Shown piece by piece: positions 50,046-63,700 of a stretch of DNA of 64,000 nucleotides; positions within the stretch are counted from its first letter, which is position 1; each line of letters begins with the position of its first letter. This DNA comes from Xestospongia muta (lineage: Eukaryota > Porifera > Demospongiae > Haplosclerida > Petrosiidae): contig OY848918.1 of assembly GCA_963693285.1 (NCBI GenBank), forward strand, positions 6,081,876 through 6,145,875, given 5' to 3'. Under the pieces are notes generated by a model. The model did not search any database. It worked only from the letters and a program-made list of their open reading frames with translations, and was not told the origin of the DNA. The translations under genes and the position numbers were made by a program.

Positions 50046-51695
50046 TTATTTGGGAGGTGCACGTATATGTGTAACTTTCTCCCCAAGTTCTAACTGTGTC
50101 TGTGTAAGATTGGCTAAATAGACGATCATCAGTAGATCCTAAAATAAGAAAAAGATGTCAACATTATCAGATACTATAGTATTGTTTTATTCATCCATCT
50201 TACTCTACTAACCTGCATTGTACTGTTCATAATTTTATCAAACTGAGCAGAATCCATATGGGGTACCTTTGCTACCAATTCCATAAGCAGTCGACCTATT
50301 TTACTATCAGCTGGAATTGCTCCATCCTAAACAACACACACAATTTTATAACTCCATAAATACAAAGACAACTTACAATAACTTTCTTCACATAGACCAA
50401 AAGCCGATCAACAGCCTCCTCCATATCTTCTAAAATATTCTCAAATCTTTCCAAGTCTGACATGATGAGTGTGGTATTATCGTCTTTACCAACAGTCTGA
50501 TTTAATAGACTCATACCAACTCTCTCAGGATCAAAATAAGCAATTTCCACAGGGACAGGAGAAAAAATAACACCTTGAGTTTTATCAGGAAGACCAACAG
50601 GACACCTGACACAGTGATCAGATAACTTTGTTAATCAAAGAGTCGCATAGACAGACATACTTTGGCATTAATATATTCTATACATACATATATAATATGT
50701 ACATGTACATGTATAATGTGTACATGTACAAGTATATATTTAGTATATACATGTACATGTAGATATATAATATGTCAATATACATATTTAACATATATAA
50801 TATGTACATGTATAAAATGTACATTTACATGTACAATATGTACATGTACATGTATAATATGTACATCTACACGTACAATATGCACATGTACATATTTAAT
50901 ATATACATATACATGTATGTATTATACATGTACAATATGTACATGTACATGTACAATGTGTACATGTAAATGTACAAATTACAATATGTACTAACATAAT
51001 ACCTAACGTAAGCCTTGATTTCCAGTTGGCCTGATTTTAATTTACAGTCCAAGGTTAAGTAGATTGGAGGAGGTTCACGTTTACTATAATAGTCATGTAT
51101 TAGAACAGAGTGCATCTTTATCGTAGCATTGGTAGCATACCTGAAAATAGATACATAAGAAAAAAGAATGGATGCATAAGACAGTGAGTGGACGTGTAAA
51201 ATAGACATAAAATGGACAGATGATTTACATACCATCCCAGTACTATATCCATAGGATTAATCGTTTGATATAAACTATACATTTTCTGCTCATATATCAT
51301 ATCAATAGCAACTTCCTCATCTGTTTCATTATGAGGTACTGGATATGCTGAGGAAATCTAAAAATAAAAGGGCATTAGTGGACAAGAATACATGTATATA
51401 TTATAAAACAGATTGAAATAGTATGTCAACACAAACAGAAAGATAACACTGTACTATAATTACATGGATAAGTTTGAAGTAATAGTTAATCACGTGATAA
51501 TCACAGTACAATGATTAACGATAATATTAACCTCTCCTGGTAACTTGCCTCGTAGATGCCTTCGTTCTTCACTCCTAACAGTGACCCAATAACACGAGTT
51601 TGGCTCTCTTTGGGCCGTCTTTCGTGGCTGTCTACGATGGAAAAGGCAGCCACTGGGTGCAGGTGAACTACTATACCATGGACATTAGGTTCCAT
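50046..51695 (-). CDS. EIF3F: Translation initiation factor eIF3f (279 aa)
   Basis: MPN-domain subunit of eIF3. Six minus exons: 51695-51545, 51347-51233, 51140-51003, 50605-50377, 50326-50213 and 50138-50046 (840 nt). It begins MEPNVHGIVVHLHPVAAFSI and keeps ERRPKESQTRVIGSLLG, TYPVPHNET, LGWYATNATI, IHDYYSKREP and the C-terminal DLLMIVYLANLTQTQ. The JAMM zinc-ligand set is incomplete (no HxH), as is usual for eIF3f, so it is structural rather than catalytic. The exon 1-2 junction uses the AG of CCTCAG at 51348; the nearer TTTTTAG would break frame. The Pro/Ala-rich N-terminal extension of human eIF3f is absent. Confidence 0.95.
50690..50985. repeat. ACATGTAC-rich degenerate array
   Basis: Repeated palindromic TACATGTACATGTA units with AATATG spacers fill eIF3f intron 3. 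They give tyrosine- and cysteine-rich frames that are not genes. Confidence 0.9.
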
Positions 51696-51817
51696 GCTGT
51701 TGGTGGTTTCAAAATTACTTTGAGGTGTGGCGAGTTGCGAATAAATAAGATAATATTTGTTATTAATACGGTATATCAAAAACTACAAAAAAATTTAATA
51801 CATTCAAAAATAAAATA

Positions 51818-54149
51818 TTACTTCTTTTTATCTGATAATTTTAATTGACCGAGACTTTCAGTCAAATCATCAGTTGTGACATTGTTTTCACTAGAAGAAG
51901 CTGGTGTAGCCACATCAGGACTAGTGGGTGTGGTCTGATCAAATACCCCTCCACTATCAGGTATACTTAGACCATTCTGCTCCCCAGCTGTCTCAATTAC
52001 ATTATTTTCTACTGTAGACTCCACCCCTTTCTCTTTCATGAGATCCTGCACCTCCTCTTGCCACCCAGCTAATGTTACTAACTTACTTACTTGTTCGACA
52101 AGGTCACCAGACATTATAACGTCTTTAGTTCTTCTACGTTGATATTTGAATGGACCTACCACTTCTCGATTGATTAGAATACGAGGGACATCAAATTTTG
52201 TCATAGTAGCTAGACTAGCAAATGGTTCCACCTGTGTGGGTGTGGTCATAAGATGAAGATGGACACTCCCATCATGTAAGTGTTTATTTAAGTGATGTCA
52301 ATGTTTTATTTAAATAACATGATATCATACTGACATCATAATGATGTCATCATTATAACTAAATGTACATGTACCTGTGGTTAAGTGGGTGTGGTTTGTC
52401 TCATACCTCTAGTGATGTTCCCATTATAAAGAGGAGATCACATTGAGCAAAGTCCATGTGTCGTAAAGAATGAAATCGTCGAGGAAGATCCTCTCCAAAA
52501 AATACAACATCTGGCTTGACCACACCCTAAAACAATAATCATTTATCCTATCTGCCATCTTGTCAGTCCATTAATCCATTAATCCATCCATCTAGCCATC
52601 CATTTATCCATCTATCTCTCCATTCATCTTACCGAACAGAACTTGTGTTTACAGCGTGGTAGTCTGTCTTTAAATATAGTTGACTATGAAGGTATTATAT
52701 AGACAATTATTATATTATCATTATACTCACTTTAACCTCATCTGCATCATGTCTAGCATGACAAACAGTACAAGAAGCCGTAGAAAAAGATCCGTGAGCT
52801 TCAACAAGTCGTGCTGTCTTAATTCCTGCCACTTGAGGAGAAAAACAGAAATAGCTCAGTACTATCAATATTCATGTATAATTCAATATCTATCAGATCT
52901 ATTGGTAACTATATTCATGCATACAGGTGTACAATAGTTCTGCCAGCATGTCTTACATCTTTCTAAACCATCAATATTTTGTGTATAAGTTCGTAATAGA
53001 TGTCCTTTGTCTTGTAGTAATCTGATGAAGTAATGGACTATATTTGGAGAGTATTTGCCAGGATAAAGGTCCTTGGCTAGAGTGAAAAATGGACGAGGAT
53101 TGTGGAAGAAGAAAGTGATATCAAAGATGGCCGAAGGTTCAGGGATACGATATTGCTTGAGGTTATCGTATAGACCACTCCCAGGAGTTCTGTGTGAGAC
53201 CAAGTGAGTAAATTGTCTGTCTCTACTATTCATCCCTCCATTTAACTTACCTAAAATCAGGTATACCACTAGCAGTGCTAATACCAGCTCCAGACATCAC
53301 TATAATTTTTTTGTATTGCATTTTAGCTAGACCCTTAGCTAAGTCTTCAATAGTAAATGTGTCATCATTCTTAAAACCTCTAGAATAATCTCTTCTGAAA
53401 CTTAGAGGTTTACTCGGACCTGAGGAAGCACTTGTGTGAGACAATCTGATATTGATAGCCGATCTAGTGGGTGATTGATTGGTTGGGGGTGTGATTAATT
53501 TCAATAGGAACCGATTCGTTGATAAATCATTTGATCTAGGAGCTGTTCCAGAGAGGGTGTGGCTTTGTAGAGGTGGTGCTCCCGTCGTGCTACAAGACTG
53601 AATGGGTATTAGTTTAGTTTGTCTTGTAGTGTTTGGTGAGTCATAATCAACTTGAACCAAACTGGATTGACGAGTTGAAGAGTGGGTGGATGTCGTGGAC
53701 AATTTATGACCAGAAGGTGTGGTCACTTTGGAAGCCGTGGACAATTTATGACCAGAAAGTGAGGTCACTTTGTCATGTCTTGATTTCCTTGGCTTGTGAC
53801 CTGAACTTTTAACGAGTGTTCTCTGCGAAAGTACTCGAGTTTTGTTTTTTAATTTTACTGAAGAACTTCGTCTTCTTGGTTTCTTACTTGATGTTATATA
53901 AGTGTGACGTTGAGTACCATACATGTCACTATGGGAAAATGGGCTCTCCAGAAGTCGTTGAAAACTAGAAGTACGAGATACACTACTGGACATTTTGGGT
54001 GGGGCTAACAGAATGGACGAATAGATAATTGAATGGACAACTGGAATGGATACTTTTGATTTTGAGTCATTTAAAATTGAATTTTTTGGAGATGGATATA
54101 AAGCAGCTTTCAGTCTGCTCTTAAACAGTCTAAGAGATAATGGAGTCAT
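51818..54149 (-). CDS. Class I sirtuin, SIRT2/SIRT3-like (about 601 aa)
   Basis: NAD-dependent protein deacylase. Six minus exons: 54149-53251, 53189-52957, 52831-52727, 52667-52633, 52526-52407 and 52231-51818. The N-terminal 280 residues are Ser/Thr/Arg-rich and not conserved. The core has [29 protein letters not shown], the catalytic His in EAHGSF, zinc cysteines (CTVC and CKHKFC), [24 protein letters not shown] and ILINREVVG. The exon 3 donor GTATAA (52726) keeps frame, whereas the stronger-looking GTGAGT four bases upstream does not; this should be tested with transcripts. It lies 122 bp downstream of the eIF3f start, on the same strand. Confidence 0.92.
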
Positions 54150-54433
54150 CAGTCATCAGTCATCACTTGCTTCTACGAGGGTGGGGCTGTTGTTATGACA
54201 ACTGCTTATGAATATTAATGAATTGGTAACTATGATAATTACACGCAGTTAATTAATTAACTATTAATAATTCAATTCAATTCAATAAAGTGCATGTGGT
54301 CTAGTCGCCTCTTAGAGTGTTAGAAGGTGGAGAAATCTATTTTACTAAGCGAAGATTGATTTGTACTATTCCTAATCTCAGTGCTGTCGATTGTCTTCAG
54401 TCAAATTGCTATTGCTGAGCGTGCTTGCTTCTC
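54150..54433. promoter_or_regulatory. Divergent promoter, sirtuin / FN3 receptor
   Basis: Only 284 bp separate the start codons of the minus-strand sirtuin and the plus-strand receptor, so both promoters lie here. No TATA box stands out. Confidence 0.5.
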
Positions 54434-55285
54434 ATGTCGTCACTGACTCTGCTATTGTTTCTCGCTCTGGTAGCATGCCAAGGCGTGCTGGCCGCAGTAA
54501 ACAACGAGGAGATTTTAGATGGTGAGTCCAAGACGATAGACATAGTAATGTAATGTGTGTAGCAAGAAATCGGCCAAAGGTTGGACAGATGTGTAACCTT
54601 GTTGTCACGTTTACACTTAACTTGTTGTCTGATAGGATTTATGTTTTCATGTAAAGGGATACAATATATTGGAGTAATTGCCTTATAATGCGTGTATCAA
54701 TTTAGTTTGTTGATTGCTATCAGATAACTATTGTGTTTACAAGGGCAGTTTGACAAACTTAATAATATGTTGATAGTATATTTGAATATCTGATATTGAG
54801 TTTGGTGGTAATAGAAGATCATTATTTTTAGTTCTAAGTTTAGTGTATTTTGTTAATAATGTCAACTCTGCCTTGAATAAAATGAAAACGTGTGTAAATC
54901 TTAGTTCCATCTTATGATTATCCTGTACATCACTACACCAGCTGTGCCCAATATTAAAGGAAGTAGCTGCTATCAGTTGTGGTATGTTATCACCACAATG
55001 GTTTGTAGTCGACAAGACTTTGAACACTCTCTCTCTCTCTCCCTCTCTCTCTCTCTTGTTTGTTATTTATATTGACTACATAAAGTCATAAACTATGTAT
55101 GTTTAATCAATTTGTGTTTTAGTCTATTTATAAACTAATAGTTGTGACATTACGATTTTCTTTTGCCTATGGCAATAATCTTGTAGTTAAATTATTGAGA
55201 CAAATGGTCAATTAAGTGTTTATATTAGTTAACAAGCCATTGTTAACTACTACTAGTGTGATGTATGTCTTTCCGTATTGTTTCT

Positions 55286-55371
<86 letters not shown>

Positions 55372-58300
55372 TCCTCCAGTCTCAGATGTGATTTTTCCTG
55401 AAAATTCATATCAATCTAATGATAACCTCTGTACAGAAGGTAAGCACATTCTTATTACATATGCACACACGCACACACAGACACACATTGACTGAATGTA
55501 CAAACGTTCAAGTAACACGTAAAACATCATATGATATATATAGTCATTACGCTCTAATAACATTATATACTTAATAAACTTGCTTTCTATGAAATCAATT
55601 TTTGCAAAATCTAATTTTTAAGTTTGTTTTATATTTCCTTTGTTTACTTGCACCATCTTCAAAGAAGATTTAAATACATTTCTCACATTAAATAATTTGT
55701 TTAGACAGACAATGTGAGCGTGGTTTTGGTTATTAGTTCAATTTTCAAAATAATCTGTTTTTTTATTGTCATCATTTGTTATTTCAGATAAATAGAAGAC
55801 ATATTAGTATAGTTTTAAAAAGTTTTTAAAACAACTAGCAATCATAGCATGTACAACAATAGATTTACAACTGTTTGAAACATGACACTTTTTGTAACTT
55901 GAAACAACTTTTATGTGGTTATCTAGTTATTTCATTGTTGCAAGCTTTGGAGTATATCTTAACGTACAAGACTTAAGGTGTGGATAGAGTCATTGTACAT
56001 ACCCACACATTTAACTATGCAGAAAGTGCCTCGTAGCTAATGTAAATGTGTTAGTGTCTCTTTTATGAGAAAGAGTCCTGTCAACTGTTCTATAGTAAAT
56101 ACACAACAGGGTTTTTTGGGAATAATTAAATTTAATGAACTTTAAGAGCGGTAAAGGTGTGACAACTAAGCACCTGTTTTATGCTTCCATTGCTATACAG
56201 CTTGTTCATAGTATCTTAGTATGTATATCAACTGGTAATAATTGAGTTTTTATTGTCATAATTGGTAGTGTGTGATAGACTTTGGCCTGGATGGGAGATG
56301 GTTCAATGGCTTCACTGTACATACTATAGTGTAGACTCATACTTTAAAACATGACTTAACCACATGTACCACATAAAGAGAGAGCTTTTGTTTATATATT
56401 AGGCTAGAGACAAAACAAGACTATGTTGATTTAATAGACCTTTTATATTCAACTGAGCAGTACATGGCTCTGACACGTACATACATATATCTGTATGTAT
56501 ATAACACTGGACAGTTATGAGTTTGTCACAATTACTCTACCCAGTGTTGTTTGATCTCTTTTATGAAGCCAATTTTATTGGTACCTGTCAATATATTTAT
56601 TTAATAAGTGACTTTTCTAAGCTATCCTGATGTAATTAGATATACTGTGTACTTAATAAAATCAGAATGAATATAGCGGCTATTATAGAAGCTTTAAAAT
56701 ATCCTATTGTATTTTGAGCCAGTTAGCACTAACTAGATTTGTTACAGCTGCTCCTTTTTAGTTAAGGATTAACGTTCCAGCATGTTTGTGGTGATTAGTG
56801 GTCTGCCAAATTTAGAGGGAGGAGTATTGATTGGTGCAATGGTCGAAGTCTGGGGACTTTTTGTGCGTGTAGTTTATTGTGATGGATAATGATAATTTAA
56901 TGCTTCAAAGAGTATGCAACAACATATGTTTCACTGTAGGTTATAAATATGTAATAACCCACATATATCACCCCCCCCCCCCCCCTCCTTCTCTCTCTTT
57001 GTTGTGTCTGTATATATGTATGTACCCATGATGTATCTCTCTTTGTTGTGAATTTAGTCTTCTTTGATGTGGGAAATATCATTCCCACATTTGAGGCAAC
57101 AACATCCTTCATTGGTTTGAGGAATGATATGTATTCTTTGGATGCCTGTTGTGTTAATTGCAATTTGGAAGAATTGAATGTCTGTTTTTTCCTGATGGAT
57201 AATGTATTTCGTGTTAGTTGCATGTCTGGTATCTGAGGGATGAAATGGAAGTACATTATGATCGTTATTTTAGTGACTGCTCAATGAGCTGTAGTTATAT
57301 AGGTATGTGAGAAACATGTCTTTCCTTTGTTCACTTGAATATGAAGCTATGTTCAGTTGTTGTATGATAAGTGATCTTAGTTTATTAAATGTAGCTGTTC
57401 TATGTCACTGTGGTAAGTTACTGGTGTTCACTAGTTTAGAGCTTACTAATGGTAGCTATCCTAGGTCACTGTGGTAAGTACTGATGTTCACTAGTTTAGA
57501 GCTTACTAATGGTAGCTATTCTATGTCACTGTGGTAAGTACTGGTGTTCACTAGTTTAGAGCTTACTAATGGTAGCTATCCTAGGTCACTGTGGTAAGTA
57601 CTAGTTTATAGCCTAACTCTCCTACATTGTAGATAGCTTTATTGAGAACATTTCTGTGCCAAGAAGTGTCTATTTTTTAAGGACATGTTATTTGTTTTGA
57701 GCTGATAAAAATAATTTAGATTGTAGGCAGTTCTTTATATTATGTCTGGAATCTCAATATGGTCAGGCCTTGTGGCAGAGTAACCATTTTAATGGTCTTG
57801 ATGCCAGATGGACCAGGGAATTTTGTCTTTATATATACATACATCAGGTACTTATTTATAGTATGTCTTTGATATCAGACAAAGATATGACAAGTCTTAC
57901 TCTAACAAGTTTGTGTAATGTCAACACAATAAAGTGTATTGAAATGTTAATACTCGTAATGAACTTTGTGATAGGTGAATTGTTGCTTTCTTAGTTAGTA
58001 AAAGTTCAAAAAATACTGACTAAATTTAGTAAACTCTGGACTAGTGAATATCAATGCTTACTATATAGGTTAGCTACAATTTGTAAGATCTAGGCTAGTG
58101 AACATCAGTACTTACTATATAGGTTAGCTACAATTTGTAAGATCTAGGCTAGTGAACATCAGTACTTACTACATAAGTAGCTACAATTTGTAAGATCTAG
58201 GCTAGTGAACATCAGTACTTACTACATAGGTTAGCTACAGTTTGTAAGCTCTAGGCTAGTGAAGATCAGTACTTACTACATAGGTTAGCTACTATTTGTA

Positions 58301-60677
58301 AGCTCTAGGCTAGTGAAGATCAGTACTTACTACATAGGTTAGCTACTATTTGTAAGCTCTAGGCTAGTGAACATCAGTACTTACTACATAGGTTATCTAC
58401 TGTTTGTAAGCTCTAGGCTAGTGAACATCAGTACTTACTACATAGGTTATCTACTGTTTGTAAGCTCTGTCTGTACCTACGTCTTTCTAGATGGAGTTTT
58501 TCTAAGAAAAGATTACAAATTGTTGAGTGTTTTAAATAGTATTTATTGTACTTACCAATGGAAGAGAGAGCATGATCTCATTTAATAGTTTAATTAGTTA
58601 CACTAGAGCTGACTTGGACAAACAGAAAAAGAAATAATAATGAAAGCAACTATTCCCCTAGTGAATTGGTGTGTGTTTGTTATAGGAGTATATATAGTAC
58701 ACATTGTAGAGAAATTAATAATAACAATATTCACGATGATAATTGGACTTGTTTAGTTGTAAATCAAGCTACCTAGCAATATTCACGAGAGATTGACTGC
58801 CAATGAGTTAGTTCTAAATTCAATTAGTCTTTTTACGCCATTTCACAATGAGCTGTATACTGCACGTAGTAAGAGGTGTGCATATTGTACATGGGGCTCA
58901 TCTTGAGACACTCTATATTATGTACTTTTGATGGTGTTATTTGACGTTTGAAATATGTGCATTTGGGCTATAATTGTCACCTTAATTGATGTCATTGGTA
59001 TTACTAATGTCGAGGGAGATAGTCATCAGATTATATCATATGGACATAATTACGACAGTGTGTTATCAAGGATTAATTGACAATAGTTAATCAGTTAATA
59101 ATATCAGATGTGACTGTTGCCCCCTTTTATTGTTGGTGATATATTACAGCTGCCAATGTTTATAGTTGAGGTTACAATTATAGTCAATGTATGTGTTCCA
59201 TTTATAGCCTTTCTTGGTTTGTATGGTCTACACGATAGCATCTCTATATCTAGTACACAACTTGTTTTTTTGAACTTTGGTGATAAACTTTCATAGGATA
59301 TGAGATCATAATTACATAACCTTGTTTTACACTATGCTTCAATGAAGAGTTATAAAGGACAAACCAGGACATGCCTGGCATAAGTAGACTGTGTTGTTAC
59401 TAAGGGCTGCTATGAGGTCAATCTGATATCAGTTGTGACTTGACACACAGTAATTGTGTCTACTGTTATTTTATCACCCTCTGATTAAGTATGTGCACAT
59501 ATGCCTTCTTTGTACCCTCTTGTTAAATACATATACATGTCAATAACCACTTGTTAGACACATAATATATATGTGTGTGTGATCGTTGTTGTTATTGGTT
59601 GTAAGTGTCCTCTTAATGATGTATATGTGTCACTTCATGAATAGTAAAGTTTACACATGGTCAATTTTTAATGGAGAGTTACAGCTGTTGTGAGCAGCTG
59701 GTTTTATTTAGATATTTCTAGTTTGGTATTTGTGATATCATTGTTTTTATTTTGTATAGAATATCCCAGTGACTTTGATGTAATTGATTTTTCATCAGAG
59801 AGTGCTGTTATTAACTGGACGGTGAGTTAACACTGTATTAACATTCCATTGAGTTTGTTATAAACATTGTTTTAATGCAGACTTTATTCTGTGTTAGTGA
59901 TTGCATTAAAATAGTGTGAAGTCTGGTCTACTAGTTCATTGGTATTTTGTTAATTTTGCTATTAAAAGTTATATTTGAAGAAGCATCATTTTATAATTGT
60001 TTTGGAAGACACTTACTTTACAATGAAACACTGACTAAAACTACAAAGATTGTATAACTATAATTGTCTGTCTAAGACCATGGCTATAGAATGCTTAAAT
60101 TATATGGGGAGAGAAGTAAGCAAGCTAATGAGAAGCTTTGAGCATGATCAATCATGTCTGTCATCATAGCATTTGTGATTAGAAATTGTTTGGTTGTTAT
60201 ACATGTTGGTGCTGAATTGGCAATTAACAGACGTGGTTTAATTTCATTTGTGACTTTGATTGTCGCATACAACAGTACATTCAATAAAACAATAAACTTT
60301 CTCATTTAGTTCAAAATGATTCAGGTATTTACACCAAGGACTAATTTGTTTATGTTAGTATGATGACACTTGTTTACTAATAGAGTTGTGTACATATGTA
60401 CTGCTGTTTGCTGTATTCCCACTTGTAAATATATATTCTCAATACAATAATGATATTATGATTGTAATGTATGATAACACTTATTGAGATAATTATGTCA
60501 GCTGGTTGCTGATATAGTCATGTTATCTTGTCATTTATTTGTTAGTTATATTGTTGTGTACATGTACATGTACATGACATAATTGGCAATGTTTAAACAA
60601 GTTGATCAAAGGAAAATTATGATTAAATTTGTTACATTATAGACTAATGATATAGAAATATATAAATATGAGAATTG

Positions 60678-60754
<77 letters not shown>

Positions 60755-63700
60755 TCCACACATACAGCAAAATATAGAAAATTTAACTGGTTATGAGGTC
60801 TTATTCTGGCCAGTTTATACCTCAATATATCAGAGTGTGGACGTGAGTCTGGTCTCTCGTACAACACTGACATCACTTCAAGGCTTCACTACATATTACG
60901 TAACAGTTAGAGGAAAATGTGGTCCACATCAATATGGGATAGCAGCTCCTAAAAAAAATTTCACTACTGTATCAAGAGGTTAGTAGACTGATTCATCCAT
61001 TATCTTTTCTTCCATTCATTCCATCTGTCTGTCTCCTACTATCCCTTATCATTAATTTACTTATTATTTCAGTTTTGTTCAACTTTATACAACAAACAGC
61101 TGCATGTATCCCTCATTTATACAAAATACACTGTACATTGTCTTGTTAATAGAGATAACTATCAATATTATATAGCAATATAGATGGCATATAATAAATA
61201 GCATATTGAGTGATGTAGTAATATAATATTTAATTGACTGAGTAATTAACACAGTTAATTGACTGCTTTATTAATGTAATAGCATATTGAGTGACTTATT
61301 AATATAATAGTTAATTGACTGGTTTATTAATATAATAGTTAATTGACAGATTTATTAATATAATAGTTAATTGACTGATTTATTAATATAATAGTTAATT
61401 GACTGATTTATTAATATAATAGTTGAGATTTTTACATAGTCTCATATTACAGTGAGGGAGAAATAATAGTAAATGCTCTTGGTATGTGTTTATAGAATGA
61501 CAAAGTAACTTAGCTTCTTTTGAGCATGATACTTTCTCCTAGTAACAGCTGCTGCTATCTAGTAAGTAGTTGATTGAGTGTTCCTTGATGTTCGCTCCCA
61601 CCTTGACCAGCCATAACATGTATTGTTGCCATAGCAACCAACATGACTCGCTTAAGCGGTTTCATTGTTTTGTTTAACAACTATATGTCTTGCATTTATA
61701 TGTCATCCATTTTGTCTATCATTCTTCTATCCAACCAATTTATCTATATGTCTATCCAACCTTCTATGCATCCATTCACCCAATTTGTCCACCTAGCTTT
61801 TCATTCTTATCTATCTATCTGTTTATTTTATTCATCCATCCATTTCTCAGTTATCTAATTTATCTGTCCATTAATCCATTCTATATATCCATTTTTAGCT
61901 CCCGACGAAGTTCTTAACATTACGTTCAATGGGACATTACCAAATTATACTGGTGTTAGGATCTGCTGGTCAACGATCCCATATGGCAAATGGAATGGAA
62001 TTGCTACTAAATACATATTGTATATATATGATATCACACCAGACTTCAGTCAATCACTTGTGTTTCGTAGTGAACCATTCAATCATAGTTGTCTTGATAT
62101 TTTAAATTTGATTGTAAGCTATTTTAGATAGATAAATATATAAACATGATGAATTTGATAGAGGTGACTTGAATCACTACGTGTGGTTCTTGTCTTTCTT
62201 CTTTGTTCATAATGCGATCTCATTCTCTCTGTCTTTTGTTTCAGTTTGACAACAGATATATTGTATTAATGCAAGCATCCTCTAGTGGAGGTACTGGCCC
62301 TTACAGCAATCCTTTGGTATTCACATTCGGTAAGTCATCATTAACACACCCACACACATCAAAATTCATCTCTTATTATCTCTCTATAGAATCTCCTCCT
62401 ACTCCAACTCCATCTACTGAAGCCTTGCCAACGTCTGATTTTAATCTTTTCACGTCGTGGATGTTTTATGCCATTAGTATCCCATCATTAATAGTGCTTG
62501 TTGTCATTGTATCATTGCTTATTGTATGTTGTAAGAAACATATGAGTAAAGGGTCGAGACAAGTCTCTTACGTCAGAGGTAAGTCTTGTAGTGGGTGGAG
62601 TATTGTGTAGATAACTTTTTGTGAGTTTACAATGTTGTTTTTTAAAATAAGATTTTGAGTTCTCCGACTGCCTCTTTCTCTGACGTGCTTAATAGTTGAT
62701 GCCAAAATGTTAAGGGAAAAAAATCTAGTTCAGTGATGTCTCTTTAAAGTTATATTGTCGTAGTTCAAGGATGATTTAAGTTTAGTCCACAGACAAATTA
62801 AAATCAATTAATTCACTAGTATAAAATCATTTTTGTCGATTTTTCTTACTTTCTTGTACCTATTTATCGCGTCATGCTTTGTCCTTGATGGTGTTCCCTA
62901 AGATTTTTTGCTGCCATAATTTTTGATGTCATTTGATTTATTTTCTGTCATAGTAGAAGTGTAAATTGGGCTGTCAGATCATATAGCAAGTCACCAAGTT
63001 CCTAGAATGTTTTTTTTTTACATTTTTTTATTTTGACCAACTAACTACTTGTTAATGTTACTTCTTATAATAGAATGTTTGTATTCAGTGTTTGTTCTTG
63101 TGTATTATAAATCTTATTTCTATTGTAGATATTCAAAGAAATGTCACAGAAGGAAAGATGATTGTTGGGTAAGCCCAATTACACTGTGTAGCCACACCCA
63201 CAATAGGCATTAGCCACACCCACATGCACACGAGAAATTAATAAGTAACCATTTCATTTTATTTCCCATTATACAGACGGTTTGATTCGATGACACGATT
63301 TGAGTCAGTTCGATCATCCCAACAAAATCGACCCCTCCCACCTAATCCTCCCAACGCCCACAATCCATTACTTGGTCTACATAGCACTCCTAGCACTACC
63401 AGTATGCAAGCACACCTTATTGTACAAGATCACTCACCCCCTATGTTTGAAACGAGCCAGTTCTATCCTCAAGTATCTCCCGGATATCATCCTCCTCAAC
63501 ATCATTATCCTATGGAGGTTGAACCACGTCTACGATCAGCATCAATAAACAGTCCTCATCAACCAGGTCCCACACTATCTCAGCCACTTTCTGATATTAG
63601 TAGTGTCACTCAGAGTTCTGTTTTCACAGAAAGTAATCTTCCTCATCCTGACAATCGAAATCCTTTCTCACCCAATAATCCGGTGCCATATGAAATCCCT

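Noticed and set aside
50662..51235. Tyr/Met/Cys-rich frames on both strands
   Set aside because: They come from the ACATGTAC array in eIF3f intron 3, apart from the true eIF3f exon at 51003-51140.
55216..55495. Leu/Ser repeat proteins, also at 60675
   Set aside because: They are (CT)n tracts translated. Only the short parts after the acceptors are coding.
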